DNA of 5,763 bases from Spirochaetia bacterium (GTDB lineage Bacteria; Spirochaetota; Spirochaetia; Treponematales; Breznakiellaceae): assembly GCA_026002595.1 (NCBI GenBank), contig BOBW01000101.1, positions 1-5,763 of the forward strand, in the 5' to 3' direction. The notes beneath the pieces are model-generated. The model made no database searches. It had not been told where the DNA came from and saw only the letters and a list, made by a program, of their open reading frames with translations. Position numbers and translations under genes: made by a program. Of the stretch, positions 1 through 5,763 are shown piece after piece (positions within the stretch are counted from its first letter, which is position 1; every line of letters starts with the position of its first letter).

Positions 1-1283
1 TGTATCAGCGGGTATTGGACCTGGTGGGGGACAGCGCCGATGACGGGTATAACTATGCCCTGGTACTCTATGCCCTGAAAAAGTACGCGGCAGCGGAGGA
101 GCTTATCGCCAACCGGCAGTATGCCCTGCTGGAAAACAAGGATATGCTTCTCCTCTATGCACGGACCCAGAAAGTCCAGAACAAGGTTGAGGCCGTAGAC
201 AGCTATGCCAAATGGCTTGTGGACAATAAGGACCCCAAGGTCCGCTATGAGTACGCCCAGGTTCTGGAAAAGGCGGAACTCTACGCCCGGGCCCTGGAAG
301 AATGCCGGACCGCTTTAACCGAACTGAATGATGACACCAGGGACCCCGCCAAGGGGGAACTCCGATATGCCATTGCCCGGCTCATCTTTATTGCAGACCC
401 GGAAAACCCCGAGGGCATGACGGAACTTAAGGGGGCCATTGCAGACGGCTACAATGATTTCGATGCCATGGAAAAACTGGCCCTTGATGAAAAGCTGAGC
501 GCCGTCCTTCAGGGTGAAATCAGGGCCATTATTGATGATGCAAAACGGACCGAGGCGGAAAAGAAACTCGCGGCCGCTAAAGAGGCCGAAGCCAGGAAGG
601 CCGCCGCGCTGGAAGGGGATGAACTTATCCTGCCGCTTCCCCCTGAAGCAGCCTTCCTGTCGGAAGCTCCCGGCCGGATTTCCGGGGGAACCATGGCTGT
701 CGGCGCCCGCGCCCCCCTGGTGTACCGGAATTACCTTGAAAATAGCGGTACCGGTACTTCCAGCCTTATGCCCATTGACTGGGCAAGGAACTCCGTGGTT
801 TTCGGCAGGGACGGCCCCTATCCGGTCAAGGATGAGGAGCTTTCTTCCCAGGTTCTTGCTGCCGAGTTTGTCCTTGACGGGGAAAAGACCTGGACCGGAT
901 TCGAGGTCCGTCTGGGGGACGGGGAAGCCATTGTGGAACTGGCTAAAACCATGGAGGTTCCCTTCAGGCTCTACGACTTTTCCGATGCCGCCCCTTCCTT
1001 CACCCTTATCCTCCAGTTCGGTGTTCTCTCGGATCAGGAAAAGGGCCTCGTTGAAAATCCATCCCTGCTCGTGGAGAAGCAGCTGTATCCGCCGCCGACC
1101 TACGTTCCCGATAATCCCTCCGGCTTTAGTACCGCAGGGCGGATCGGGACCATAGAACTCGACGACAGCGACAGGCAGAAACTCAAGAATGCCACCCACT
1201 TAAGGCTCCTGGTGATAAGCAGCCAGAGCGGTCAGCTTTCAGGCCGGGTCCTGCTTGGTAATCCGGTGATCCTCAAAAAATGA
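1..1283 (+). CDS. TPR-repeat protein with C-terminal beta-rich domain (5' truncated)
   Basis: The reading frame is open from the left edge (first whole codon at base 3) to TGA at 1281-1283, leaving 426 codons. An in-frame TTG at 15 is unlikely to be the true start, because helical repeat sequence already surrounds it. Residues about 10-165 are helical with TPR character (for example YALVLYALKKYAAAEELI and the A/Y/L pattern of YEYAQVLEKAELYARALEE), which suggests a protein-protein interaction scaffold. Residues about 175-205 form a charged, Ala/Lys/Glu-rich helix, probably a coiled-coil linker. From about 230 to the end the sequence changes to alternating hydrophobic strands with Gly/Pro turns, closing with SGRVLLGNPVIL. 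This resembles a jelly-roll or carbohydrate-binding-like module, but that is inference from pattern only. The missing N-terminus may carry a signal peptide, which would place the protein in the periplasm or at the surface. It is the first visible gene of a likely operon with the DUF503 and lipoprotein genes. Exact function is unknown. Confidence 0.8.
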   Translation, partial: YQRVLDLVGDSADDGYNYALVLYALKKYAAAEELIANRQYALLENKDMLLLYARTQKVQNKVEAVDSYAKWLVDNKDPKVRYEYAQVLEKAELYARALEECRTALTELNDDTRDPAKGELRYAIARLIFIADPENPEGMTELKGAIADGYNDFDAMEKLALDEKLSAVLQGEIRAIIDDAKRTEAEKKLAAAKEAEARKAAALEGDELILPLPPEAAFLSEAPGRISGGTMAVGARAPLVYRNYLENSGTGTSSLMPIDWARNSVVFGRDGPYPVKDEELSSQVLAAEFVLDGEKTWTGFEVRLGDGEAIVELAKTMEVPFRLYDFSDAAPSFTLILQFGVLSDQEKGLVENPSLLVEKQLYPPPTYVPDNPSGFSTAGRIGTIELDDSDRQKLKNATHLRLLVISSQSGQLSGRVLLGNPVILKK

Positions 1284-1287
1284 CCTT

Positions 1288-1294
1288 GAGGGGG
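1288..1294 (+). promoter_or_regulatory. Ribosome binding site for the DUF503 gene
   Basis: GAGGGGG lies in the 22-nt gap after the TPR gene stop and ends 11 nt before the ATG at 1306. The spacing is slightly long but within range. It is the only Shine-Dalgarno-like run in the gap and supports translation from 1306. Confidence 0.55.
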
Positions 1295-1305
1295 CATACC
1301 TGTTT

Positions 1306-1593
1306 ATGATAGTGTCAATGATTCAGATTATCTTTGAAATCCCCGATGTGGACAGCATAAAGGCAAAGCGGCAGATTATCCGTTCGGTAAAGGCCAAGCT
1401 GGAAAACCGCTTCCACATGAGCGCCGCCGAAGTGGACCTGCAGGATTCCCTTTCCTTTGCCCAAATCGGCGGGGCACTGGTTTCCAATTCCCGGGAATTC
1501 GGGGAAAAGGTGATGAACAAGGCCTTTGAGATGATAGAAAAGGAAGTTCCGGTCCGTATTCAGGACATGAGCATCCATTCGGAAGAATTTTAA
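1306..1593 (+). CDS. DUF503 / YlxP-family small protein
   Basis: This 95-residue protein fits the DUF503 (YlxP) family in length and motifs. Visible hallmarks are S17-x-K19-x-K21-R22 (the family's SLKxKR), N34-R-F36, and the signature S39-A-A-E42-V-D44-x-Q46-D47, followed by an A-x-x-x-G-x-x-x-V-S-N strand (residues 52-62) and a C-terminal helix. The distance from M1 to the SxKxKR motif (16 residues) matches family members, which favours ATG 1306 over the internal ATG at 1318. The biochemical role is not established. In Firmicutes the gene commonly sits in the nusA-infB-rbfA operon, which has led to suggestions of a ribosome-related role. Here it lies between a TPR gene and a lipoprotein gene. 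It begins 22 nt after the upstream stop, and its TAA (1591-1593) overlaps an ATG in the next gene's frame, so translational coupling is likely. Family assignment is confident; function is not. Confidence 0.88.
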   Translation: MIVSMIQIIFEIPDVDSIKAKRQIIRSVKAKLENRFHMSAAEVDLQDSLSFAQIGGALVSNSREFGEKVMNKAFEMIEKEVPVRIQDMSIHSEEF

Positions 1594-1595
1594 TG

Positions 1596-1601
1596 AAAGG
1601 A
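1596..1601 (+). promoter_or_regulatory. Ribosome binding site favouring the 1608 start of the lipoprotein gene
   Basis: AAAGGA ends 6 nt before the ATG at 1608 and is the best Shine-Dalgarno match near this gene. It lies inside the coding sequence if the upstream ATG at 1593 is used; that start has only the weaker GGAAG (1581-1585), 7 nt away. The site therefore argues for initiation at 1608, though use of both starts is possible. Confidence 0.5.
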
Positions 1602-1607
1602 AAAACT

Positions 1608-2255
1608 ATGCGCCACTCGCGGGCTTTACTGCTGCTTCTCTCTGTCATCCTTTTCAGCTCCTGTATGGGTGTCAAGGCGGACATCACCCTTAAAGCGGAC
1701 GGTTCCGGCCGGATCAGTCTGGAATACCGGGTTTCCCGGCAGATGGAGAGTCTGGGGCAGCTGGACGGCAACCTGAATCAGCCCACCATCCCCATTGGCC
1801 GGCAGGATTTTGAACGTTCTTTGGCCCGGCTCCCCGGCCTTACCCTGTATTCCTTTTCTTCAAGGCAGGATGAAAAAAATATTATCAACCGGGCGGAAAT
1901 TGATTTTGCCGGCCTCGAAGCCCTGATCCCCTTTCTGGATGCCGCCGGGGAGGGGGCATCCCTGGCCCGGACCGGGGACAAAACCAGCCTGCGCCTCACC
2001 TTAAGCCGGGGATCAGGTAATATTGATCCTGAACTGCTTTCCCTGGCGGCGGCTGTTTCAGCGGGCTATGAAGCTGCAATAAGTTTATCCGGCCCCGCAA
2101 CCACTGACCTGAACCTCTTTGACCATGCGGGAAAGCCTATCCGGGACCTGAATGGCGCCGAATGGGTAAAATCCGGCAAAAAAGCATCCATCGCCATACC
2201 GCTTTCAGAGCTTTTATCCCTCAGGGAAGGGCTGGAGCTGGAATTTACCTGGTAA
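1608..2255 (+). CDS. Predicted lipoprotein of unknown function
   Basis: This encodes 215 residues from ATG 1608, or 220 if the in-frame ATG at 1593 (overlapping the DUF503 stop) is used. The N-terminus is a classic lipoprotein signal: basic MRHSR, a run of Leu/Val/Ile, then lipobox L15-F-S-S-C19. Cys19 is therefore the predicted lipidated residue, and the mature protein would be membrane-anchored outside the cytoplasm. Phe at -3 and Ser at -2/-1 are unusual for E. coli but acceptable for spirochaete lipoboxes. The mature part starts with a strand-rich segment, VKADITLKADGSGRISLEYR, a pattern (Cys, then 'ADGSG' and a hydrophobic strand) seen in envelope lipoproteins such as LppM/DUF3153-like proteins; I regard this resemblance as weak. 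The rest alternates strands and helices with no catalytic motif I recognise. It is the third gene of the plus-strand cluster, and its 3' end overlaps the convergent gene by 11 bp. Confidence 0.85.
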   Translation: MRHSRALLLLLSVILFSSCMGVKADITLKADGSGRISLEYRVSRQMESLGQLDGNLNQPTIPIGRQDFERSLARLPGLTLYSFSSRQDEKNIINRAEIDFAGLEALIPFLDAAGEGASLARTGDKTSLRLTLSRGSGNIDPELLSLAAAVSAGYEAAISLSGPATTDLNLFDHAGKPIRDLNGAEWVKSGKKASIAIPLSELLSLREGLELEFTW

Positions 2256-3870
2256 TGGGAATTTCCCGTACCGCCCGTTGAACATAGGCTTCATCTACCG
2301 TAAAATACAGCGCTTCAGCCCGGAGTTCACCGGAAAAATCCCCGGAAAGGATGATTTCCAGTTCCATGGGATTGGGCGGCCCTTCGCCGAGAAAAAATTC
2401 TACGGAGCGAGTTCTCTCATCAATGCGGTAAGGCATGGGGGCGTAATGGATGAGCAGGGGATCGCTGCCGGCGCTCTCCGGTTCACTTATGAGGGAAAGA
2501 TCAAAACGGACCGGGTTCTCCGCCGACAAAAGGCTTAGATTCAGGATGAGCCGGTCCGGACCGAAATTTGTGTTGAACTGCCTTCTGCTTTTAATGTCCA
2601 CCATCAGGGATTCTCCTTCGGCAGGCATTGGAGCGATTTGTTCCCGAACTTCCGCCCCTGTATTGAGGGGCGGAAGCATACGGCGGCTGTAAAGGAAGCC
2701 GCCCACGGCCCCAAGGGAAACATAGGCGAGGATGGTGCATATCACTATGGAAACAGGCCGGTGGAGGATAAGGGCCAGAAGCACAAAAAAGAAGGGCGGC
2801 GCCCAGAGGGGCAGCAGGCGGATATCAAAATAGACGCTGATATACATTCCCGCGATAATCAGGACCGCCGCGCAAACGCTGACCAGTCTTCTTTTTGAAA
2901 AAACCTTGGGGTGGAACGCGAAAAAGATGGCGGCAACGATGAGCGCCGCTCCCCCCGCAAGAAAGGTAAATACCAGCAGGGGCCCCGAAAGGAAGATCGG
3001 AGCCGTGCCCGGCAGGGAAATGATCACATAGCGCCTGTCCCGGCTTTTTCCTGCGTCCAGGGAAGCGGCATACCGGAAGAGGAATTCCCCCAGGTCATCC
3101 GGGGCAATGCCGGAAATATCGGCCTGGACGGCATCGAGGCCCTGGGCATGGGCGTAGGCCAGGAGCGGCGATCCCCCGGAAAAACCGGTTTCCCCGTAGC
3201 TTAAGAAATTCGACCCCGCCAGGGACCAGGGAATATTCATATCCGTGCAGAGGCCGCTGATATTTTTAAGTGCCCCCAGGGATGTAACCCCCTCCGCCGA
3301 CCGGTATTGAAAACTCAATTTCCCGGCCGCGCCCGGATTGGCAGATGCGGCATCCGGCATGTCCAAAAACATGAAGAATGCGTTTTCCGGCTCCTCCAAA
3401 ATACCGCAGAGATCATCAAATCCCGAATGGGGCCGCTTTTGCAGCTCAGGGGGAAGCAGGGAGCCCTCGTCCCCCAGGAACGCAACGATGAAGCCCCTGT
3501 TTTCCTGGCCCGATGTTTGTACCCTTTTGATAAATTCCAGAGCGGAAGCAAAACGAAGGGGCAGTTCGGCTCCCTTGTTACCGGCCAATGGAATAGCCAA
3601 AACAAAGGAAGGCGGAAAATTCTCCGGGGCCGCATCTCCGGCAGTTCCGCCTGCGGGGAGGGACACCAGCAGGGATGAACCAAAGCCCCCATACTCGGCA
3701 AAAAGGGATCGTTCTTCAAAGGGGATATTCCGTTCCACGAGGATTGTTTTGACGGCTTCCCGGTTTGCGTTTTCGGCGTTCCCAGGCAGGATTGACCCGG
3801 TTTGCGCGGCAAGGGGGGGAATCAGTATAGAAAAAAGGCAAAAGGCCAGCTTCAGTTTGAAATGTTCCAC
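2245..3870 (-). CDS. Multi-pass membrane protein with degenerate M28 peptidase-like extracytoplasmic domain
   Basis: This encodes 541 residues from a GTG start (3870-3868); an in-frame TGA lies just upstream, so no longer start exists. Residues 1-22 are a signal peptide (basic start, hydrophobic core, probable cleavage after LAA). Residues about 35-285 look like an M28 zinc aminopeptidase fold in motif order: GSSLLVSLP (64-72), VLAIPLAG (90-97) where active enzymes have AHxDS, FIVAFLGDEG (127-136) where they have the DGEE strand, FFMFLDM (165-171), then SPLLAYAHAQGLDAV (234-248) where they have SDHxxF. Several metal ligands appear lost, so I infer a non-catalytic binding domain. Four membrane segments follow: about 291-319, 328-348, 352-370 and 372-393. 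Residues 400-541 form a strand-rich C-terminal domain, probably on the same side as the N-terminal domain. The order of degenerate M28 domain then multiple membrane helices recalls the eukaryotic GAA1 protein, by analogy only. The function is unknown. The gene is convergent with the lipoprotein gene and divergent from hsdR. Confidence 0.85.
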   Translation of the reverse strand: MEHFKLKLAFCLFSILIPPLAAQTGSILPGNAENANREAVKTILVERNIPFEERSLFAEYGGFGSSLLVSLPAGGTAGDAAPENFPPSFVLAIPLAGNKGAELPLRFASALEFIKRVQTSGQENRGFIVAFLGDEGSLLPPELQKRPHSGFDDLCGILEEPENAFFMFLDMPDAASANPGAAGKLSFQYRSAEGVTSLGALKNISGLCTDMNIPWSLAGSNFLSYGETGFSGGSPLLAYAHAQGLDAVQADISGIAPDDLGEFLFRYAASLDAGKSRDRRYVIISLPGTAPIFLSGPLLVFTFLAGGAALIVAAIFFAFHPKVFSKRRLVSVCAAVLIIAGMYISVYFDIRLLPLWAPPFFFVLLALILHRPVSIVICTILAYVSLGAVGGFLYSRRMLPPLNTGAEVREQIAPMPAEGESLMVDIKSRRQFNTNFGPDRLILNLSLLSAENPVRFDLSLISEPESAGSDPLLIHYAPMPYRIDERTRSVEFFLGEGPPNPMELEIILSGDFSGELRAEALYFTVDEAYVQRAVREIPITR

Positions 3871-3876
3871 GGGTCA

Positions 3877-3905
3877 AACATAGTGCGGCAAGGGATTACA
3901 GTCAA
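3877..3905 (-). promoter_or_regulatory. Predicted sigma-70 promoter for the minus-strand membrane protein gene
   Basis: Read on the minus strand, TTGACT (3905-3900, 5/6 to consensus) is followed after exactly 17 bp by TATGTT (3882-3877, 4/6). Six bases separate the -10 box from the GTG start codon, so a normal +1 would fall at or next to base 3870, the first base of the start codon. No Shine-Dalgarno sequence is visible before the GTG. Together these suggest a leaderless transcript. The boxes are seen directly; promoter activity is inferred. Confidence 0.5.
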
Positions 3906-3914
3906 CGGCCGCAC
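3883..3914. repeat. 7-bp inverted repeat, candidate operator
   Basis: GTGCGGC (3883-3889) and its exact reverse complement GCCGCAC (3908-3914) are separated by 18 bp. The left arm lies in the spacer of the minus-strand promoter and the -35 box sits between the arms, a position where a bound repressor would block RNA polymerase. A 7-bp match in about 120 bp of GC-rich DNA can occur by chance, so the operator call is tentative. Confidence 0.3.
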
Positions 3915-3942
3915 GCTGTCCGTGGGCGGGCTGCAATTAAGT

Positions 3943-3972
3943 CTTACAGAAATATTTGACATAGGGTATACT
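3943..3972 (+). promoter_or_regulatory. Predicted sigma-70 promoter for hsdR
   Basis: The -10 box TATACT (3967-3972, 5/6 to consensus) lies 18 bp downstream of a weaker -35 box CTTACA (3943-3948, 4/6). The surrounding 3935-3972 stretch is clearly more AT-rich than the flanking genes. A start of transcription near 3979 would give a leader of only about 14 nt that still holds the ribosome binding site. A perfect TTGACA at 3956-3961 is only 5 bp from the -10 box and cannot pair with it. Confidence 0.5.
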
Positions 3973-3977
3973 GGGCC

Positions 3978-3985
3978 GGAAAAGG
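3978..3985 (+). promoter_or_regulatory. Ribosome binding site for hsdR
   Basis: GGAAAAGG ends 7 nt before ATG 3993. The hsdR frame has a TGA at 3957-3959 and no ATG, GTG or TTG between it and 3993, so the site and the stop together fix the start. Confidence 0.55.
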
Positions 3986-3992
3986 CGGTTTT

Positions 3993-5763
3993 ATGGCGGC
4001 GAAAGAGGCAAAGGCCCGGATAAAGATCAACAAGCTCCTCGAAGAATCCGGCTGGCGATTTTTTGATACCGCTGAAGGTGCGCCCCAAGGGCGGGCAAAC
4101 ATCCTTTTGGAGAACAACGTAAAGCTCACCGAGACCAAGTTTGACGAATTTGGTCAGGACTTTGAGAAAACCAAAAACGGCTTCATCGACTTCCTCATGC
4201 TTGATAATCAGGGTTATCCCTTTATCGTGCTGGAAGCCAAGGCCGAGGACAAGAACCCCCTGTTCGGCAAAGAGCAGGCCCGCCGTTATGCCGAAGTCCA
4301 GCATTGCCGGTTCATCATTCTGTCCAATGGGAATAGCCACTACTTTTGGGATTTGGAATGCGGCAACCCCAGCATCATAAGCCGCTTTCCCACCCCGGAA
4401 AATGTGAGCAGTATTGATGAATTCGAGCCGAATCGAAAGGCTCTGGCGGATGAACTTATTGACAGCGATTATATTGTGCAAACCCAAAAGCCGGATTACC
4501 AGAAAGACCCGTCGTATCAGAATGAAAAAACCCGTAACGATTTTGTTAAGGTAAATAATCTGCGGTTCCTGCGGCCCTATCAAATTAAGGCGGTGCAGGC
4601 GCTACAGCGGGCGGTTGCCGCCGAAAAAAACCGCTTCCTTTTTGAGATGGCTACGGGAACCGGAAAGACCCTGGTGTCAGCCGCAGTGATCCGGCTTTTT
4701 CTGCGGACCGGCGACCCCCGGCGGCGGGTACTGTTTCTGGTGGATCGGGTGGAACTGGAACGGCAGGCCGAAAAAGCCTTTAACGCCTATCTGAAACCCG
4801 ATTACATCACCCGCATTTACAAGCAGCATCGGGATGACTGGCACAATGCAAATATCGTGGTGTCCACCATTCAAACCTTTCTTTCCAGGAACCGGTACAA
4901 ACGGGAGTTCGCGCCGGGCGATTTTCAACTGGTGATCTCCGATGAGGCTCATCGCAGCATAGGCGGGAACAGTAGGGCGGTGTTTGAATACTTCATCGGG
5001 TACAAGCTGGGGCTTACCGCAACGCCAAAGGATTACCTGAAGCATGTGGATGCCGCAGCATTAGGCGCCGATGACCCAAGAGAACTTGAGCGGCGTTTGC
5101 TTTTGGATTCCTACAAAACCTTCGGCTGTGAGACCGGGGAGCCGACCTTCCGCTATTCATTGCTGGATGGGGTTAAAGAGGGCTTTCTGGTAAACCCAAT
5201 AGTGATTGATGCCCGGACGGAGATCACCACCCAACTGCTTTCCGACAAAGGCTATGCGGTAATCACCTTGAATGAAGACGGTGAAGAAGCGGAGGAAATT
5301 TTTGGCTACGAGGAATATGAGAAGAAATTCTTTTCCGACAATACCAACCGGGCCTTCTGCAAGGTTTTTCTCGAGAACGCCCTGACTGATCCTATTAGCC
5401 GTGAGATCGGTAAAACCATTGTTTTCTGCGTTTCGCAAAACCATGCGGCAAAAATCACCCAGATTTTGAATGAATATGCCCACGCTATGTTTCCCGGCAA
5501 ATACCAGTCCGATTTTGCCATTCAGGTAACATCCCGAATTGCCGATGCCCAGCAGTTTACCGTGAACTTTGCCAACAACAAACTATTAGGCTCCGGCAAT
5601 TTTGATCCCGCTTATATCACCAGTAAGGCCCGTGTCTGCGTAACCGTGGGGATGATGACCACCGGCTACGACTGCCCCGACATCCTCAACCTCTGCCTGA
5701 TGCGTCCGATTTTCTCCCCCACAGACTTTATCCAGATAAAAGGCCGGGGAACCCGGAAGCACG
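3993..5763 (+). CDS. hsdR: Type I restriction enzyme R subunit, EcoEI-like (3' truncated by window)
   Basis: The frame is open from ATG 3993 to the right edge, giving 590 complete codons; by family length a few hundred residues are probably missing. The product is the motor and nuclease subunit of a type I restriction-modification complex, which translocates DNA using ATP and cuts unmethylated DNA together with HsdM and HsdS. The N-terminal nuclease domain (HSDR_N type) shows D66, then E81-A-K83 in VLEAKAE, and the Q95-xxx-Y99 motif, so the PD-(D/E)xK site looks intact. The helicase follows: RPYQ (194-197), Walker A ATGTGKT (220-226), motif Ia around VDR (250-252), DEAH (317-320), motif III GLTATP (340-345), motif IV GKTIVFCV (473-480), motif V MTTGYDCP (555-562), and motif VI QIKGRGTR (581-588). 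FLFEMATGTGKT and ISDEAHRSIGG are typical of the EcoEI branch. The C-terminal HsdM/HsdS-contacting domain lies outside the window. No frameshift or internal stop is seen. The gene has its own promoter and faces away from the membrane protein gene. Confidence 0.93.
   Translation, partial: MAAKEAKARIKINKLLEESGWRFFDTAEGAPQGRANILLENNVKLTETKFDEFGQDFEKTKNGFIDFLMLDNQGYPFIVLEAKAEDKNPLFGKEQARRYAEVQHCRFIILSNGNSHYFWDLECGNPSIISRFPTPENVSSIDEFEPNRKALADELIDSDYIVQTQKPDYQKDPSYQNEKTRNDFVKVNNLRFLRPYQIKAVQALQRAVAAEKNRFLFEMATGTGKTLVSAAVIRLFLRTGDPRRRVLFLVDRVELERQAEKAFNAYLKPDYITRIYKQHRDDWHNANIVVSTIQTFLSRNRYKREFAPGDFQLVISDEAHRSIGGNSRAVFEYFIGYKLGLTATPKDYLKHVDAAALGADDPRELERRLLLDSYKTFGCETGEPTFRYSLLDGVKEGFLVNPIVIDARTEITTQLLSDKGYAVITLNEDGEEAEEIFGYEEYEKKFFSDNTNRAFCKVFLENALTDPISREIGKTIVFCVSQNHAAKITQILNEYAHAMFPGKYQSDFAIQVTSRIADAQQFTVNFANNKLLGSGNFDPAYITSKARVCVTVGMMTTGYDCPDILNLCLMRPIFSPTDFIQIKGRGTRKH

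Noticed and set aside
15..17. TTG as the real start of the TPR gene.
   Set aside because: The frame stays open to the window edge, and there is too little upstream sequence to judge a ribosome site; helical repeat sequence begins at once with no N-terminal signal, so the gene more likely starts outside the window.
748..757. 10-bp perfect palindrome GTACCGGTAC.
   Set aside because: It lies within the TPR gene and encodes part of a Ser-Gly-Thr-Gly-Thr stretch; there is no second copy or regulatory context, so chance is the simplest explanation.
315..1199. Long minus-strand open frame (294 codons) opposite the TPR gene.
   Set aside because: It lies wholly antisense to a gene with clear TPR and linker features; its product is Gly/Pro-rich with no recognisable domain. 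GC-rich codon structure readily leaves the opposite frame open.
2256..2268. GGGAATTTCCC dyad just after the lipoprotein stop, as a possible terminator.
   Set aside because: The stem is 5 bp with a one-base centre and no following T-run, so it cannot form a proper intrinsic terminator hairpin. It lies within the coding sequence of the convergent gene.
3338..3883. Plus-strand open frame (181 codons) opposite the 5' part of the membrane protein gene.
   Set aside because: It is antisense to the signal peptide and M28-like region; the composition is Ser/Arg-rich as expected for a shadow frame, and it has no domain.
3956..3961. Perfect TTGACA as a -35 box for hsdR.
   Set aside because: It is only 5 bp from the TATACT box, and the hexamer 17 bp downstream (near 3979) is GAAAAG-like rather than a -10 box.
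3852..4583. Minus-strand open frame (243 codons) across the divergent promoter region and the start of hsdR.
   Set aside because: It covers the intact nuclease domain of hsdR and both predicted promoters, and it has no family motifs. It is a shadow of hsdR.

Overview
The window looks like bacterial chromosome of moderately high GC, very probably from a spirochaete. The best match to what I recall is the Treponema group, perhaps a gut or environmental treponeme. This is inferred from family content and from a spirochaete-style lipobox (L-F-S-S-C); no rRNA, tRNA or other taxonomic marker is present, so genus is uncertain.

Layout: (1) Bases 1-2255, plus strand, hold a compact three-gene cluster: the 3' part of a TPR-repeat protein, a small DUF503/YlxP-family protein, and a predicted lipoprotein. 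The gaps are 22 nt and then a start/stop contact, so the three are probably co-transcribed. (2) Bases 2245-3870, minus strand, encode a 541-residue membrane protein. It has a signal peptide, a large extracytoplasmic domain that resembles a degenerate M28 peptidase, about four membrane segments and a beta-rich C-terminal domain. Its 3' end overlaps the lipoprotein gene tail to tail by 11 bp. (3) Bases 3871-3992 are a 122-bp divergent control region with a plausible sigma-70 promoter on each strand and a 7-bp inverted repeat. (4) Bases 3993-5763, plus strand, hold the first 590 codons of a type I restriction enzyme R subunit (HsdR, EcoEI-like). Nuclease and helicase motifs are intact as far as the window reaches, and the gene runs off the right edge.

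Functionally there are two blocks. The left two thirds look like envelope or housekeeping genes of a spirochaete. The right third is the start of a DNA-defence locus, whose hsdM and hsdS partners would be expected beyond base 5763. The junction at 3871-3992 may mark the edge of an accessory insertion. I found no CRISPR array, insertion sequence, tRNA or convincing intrinsic terminator. The most interesting points are the degenerate-peptidase membrane protein, and its promoter, whose predicted start of transcription falls on the GTG start codon (a candidate leaderless mRNA).
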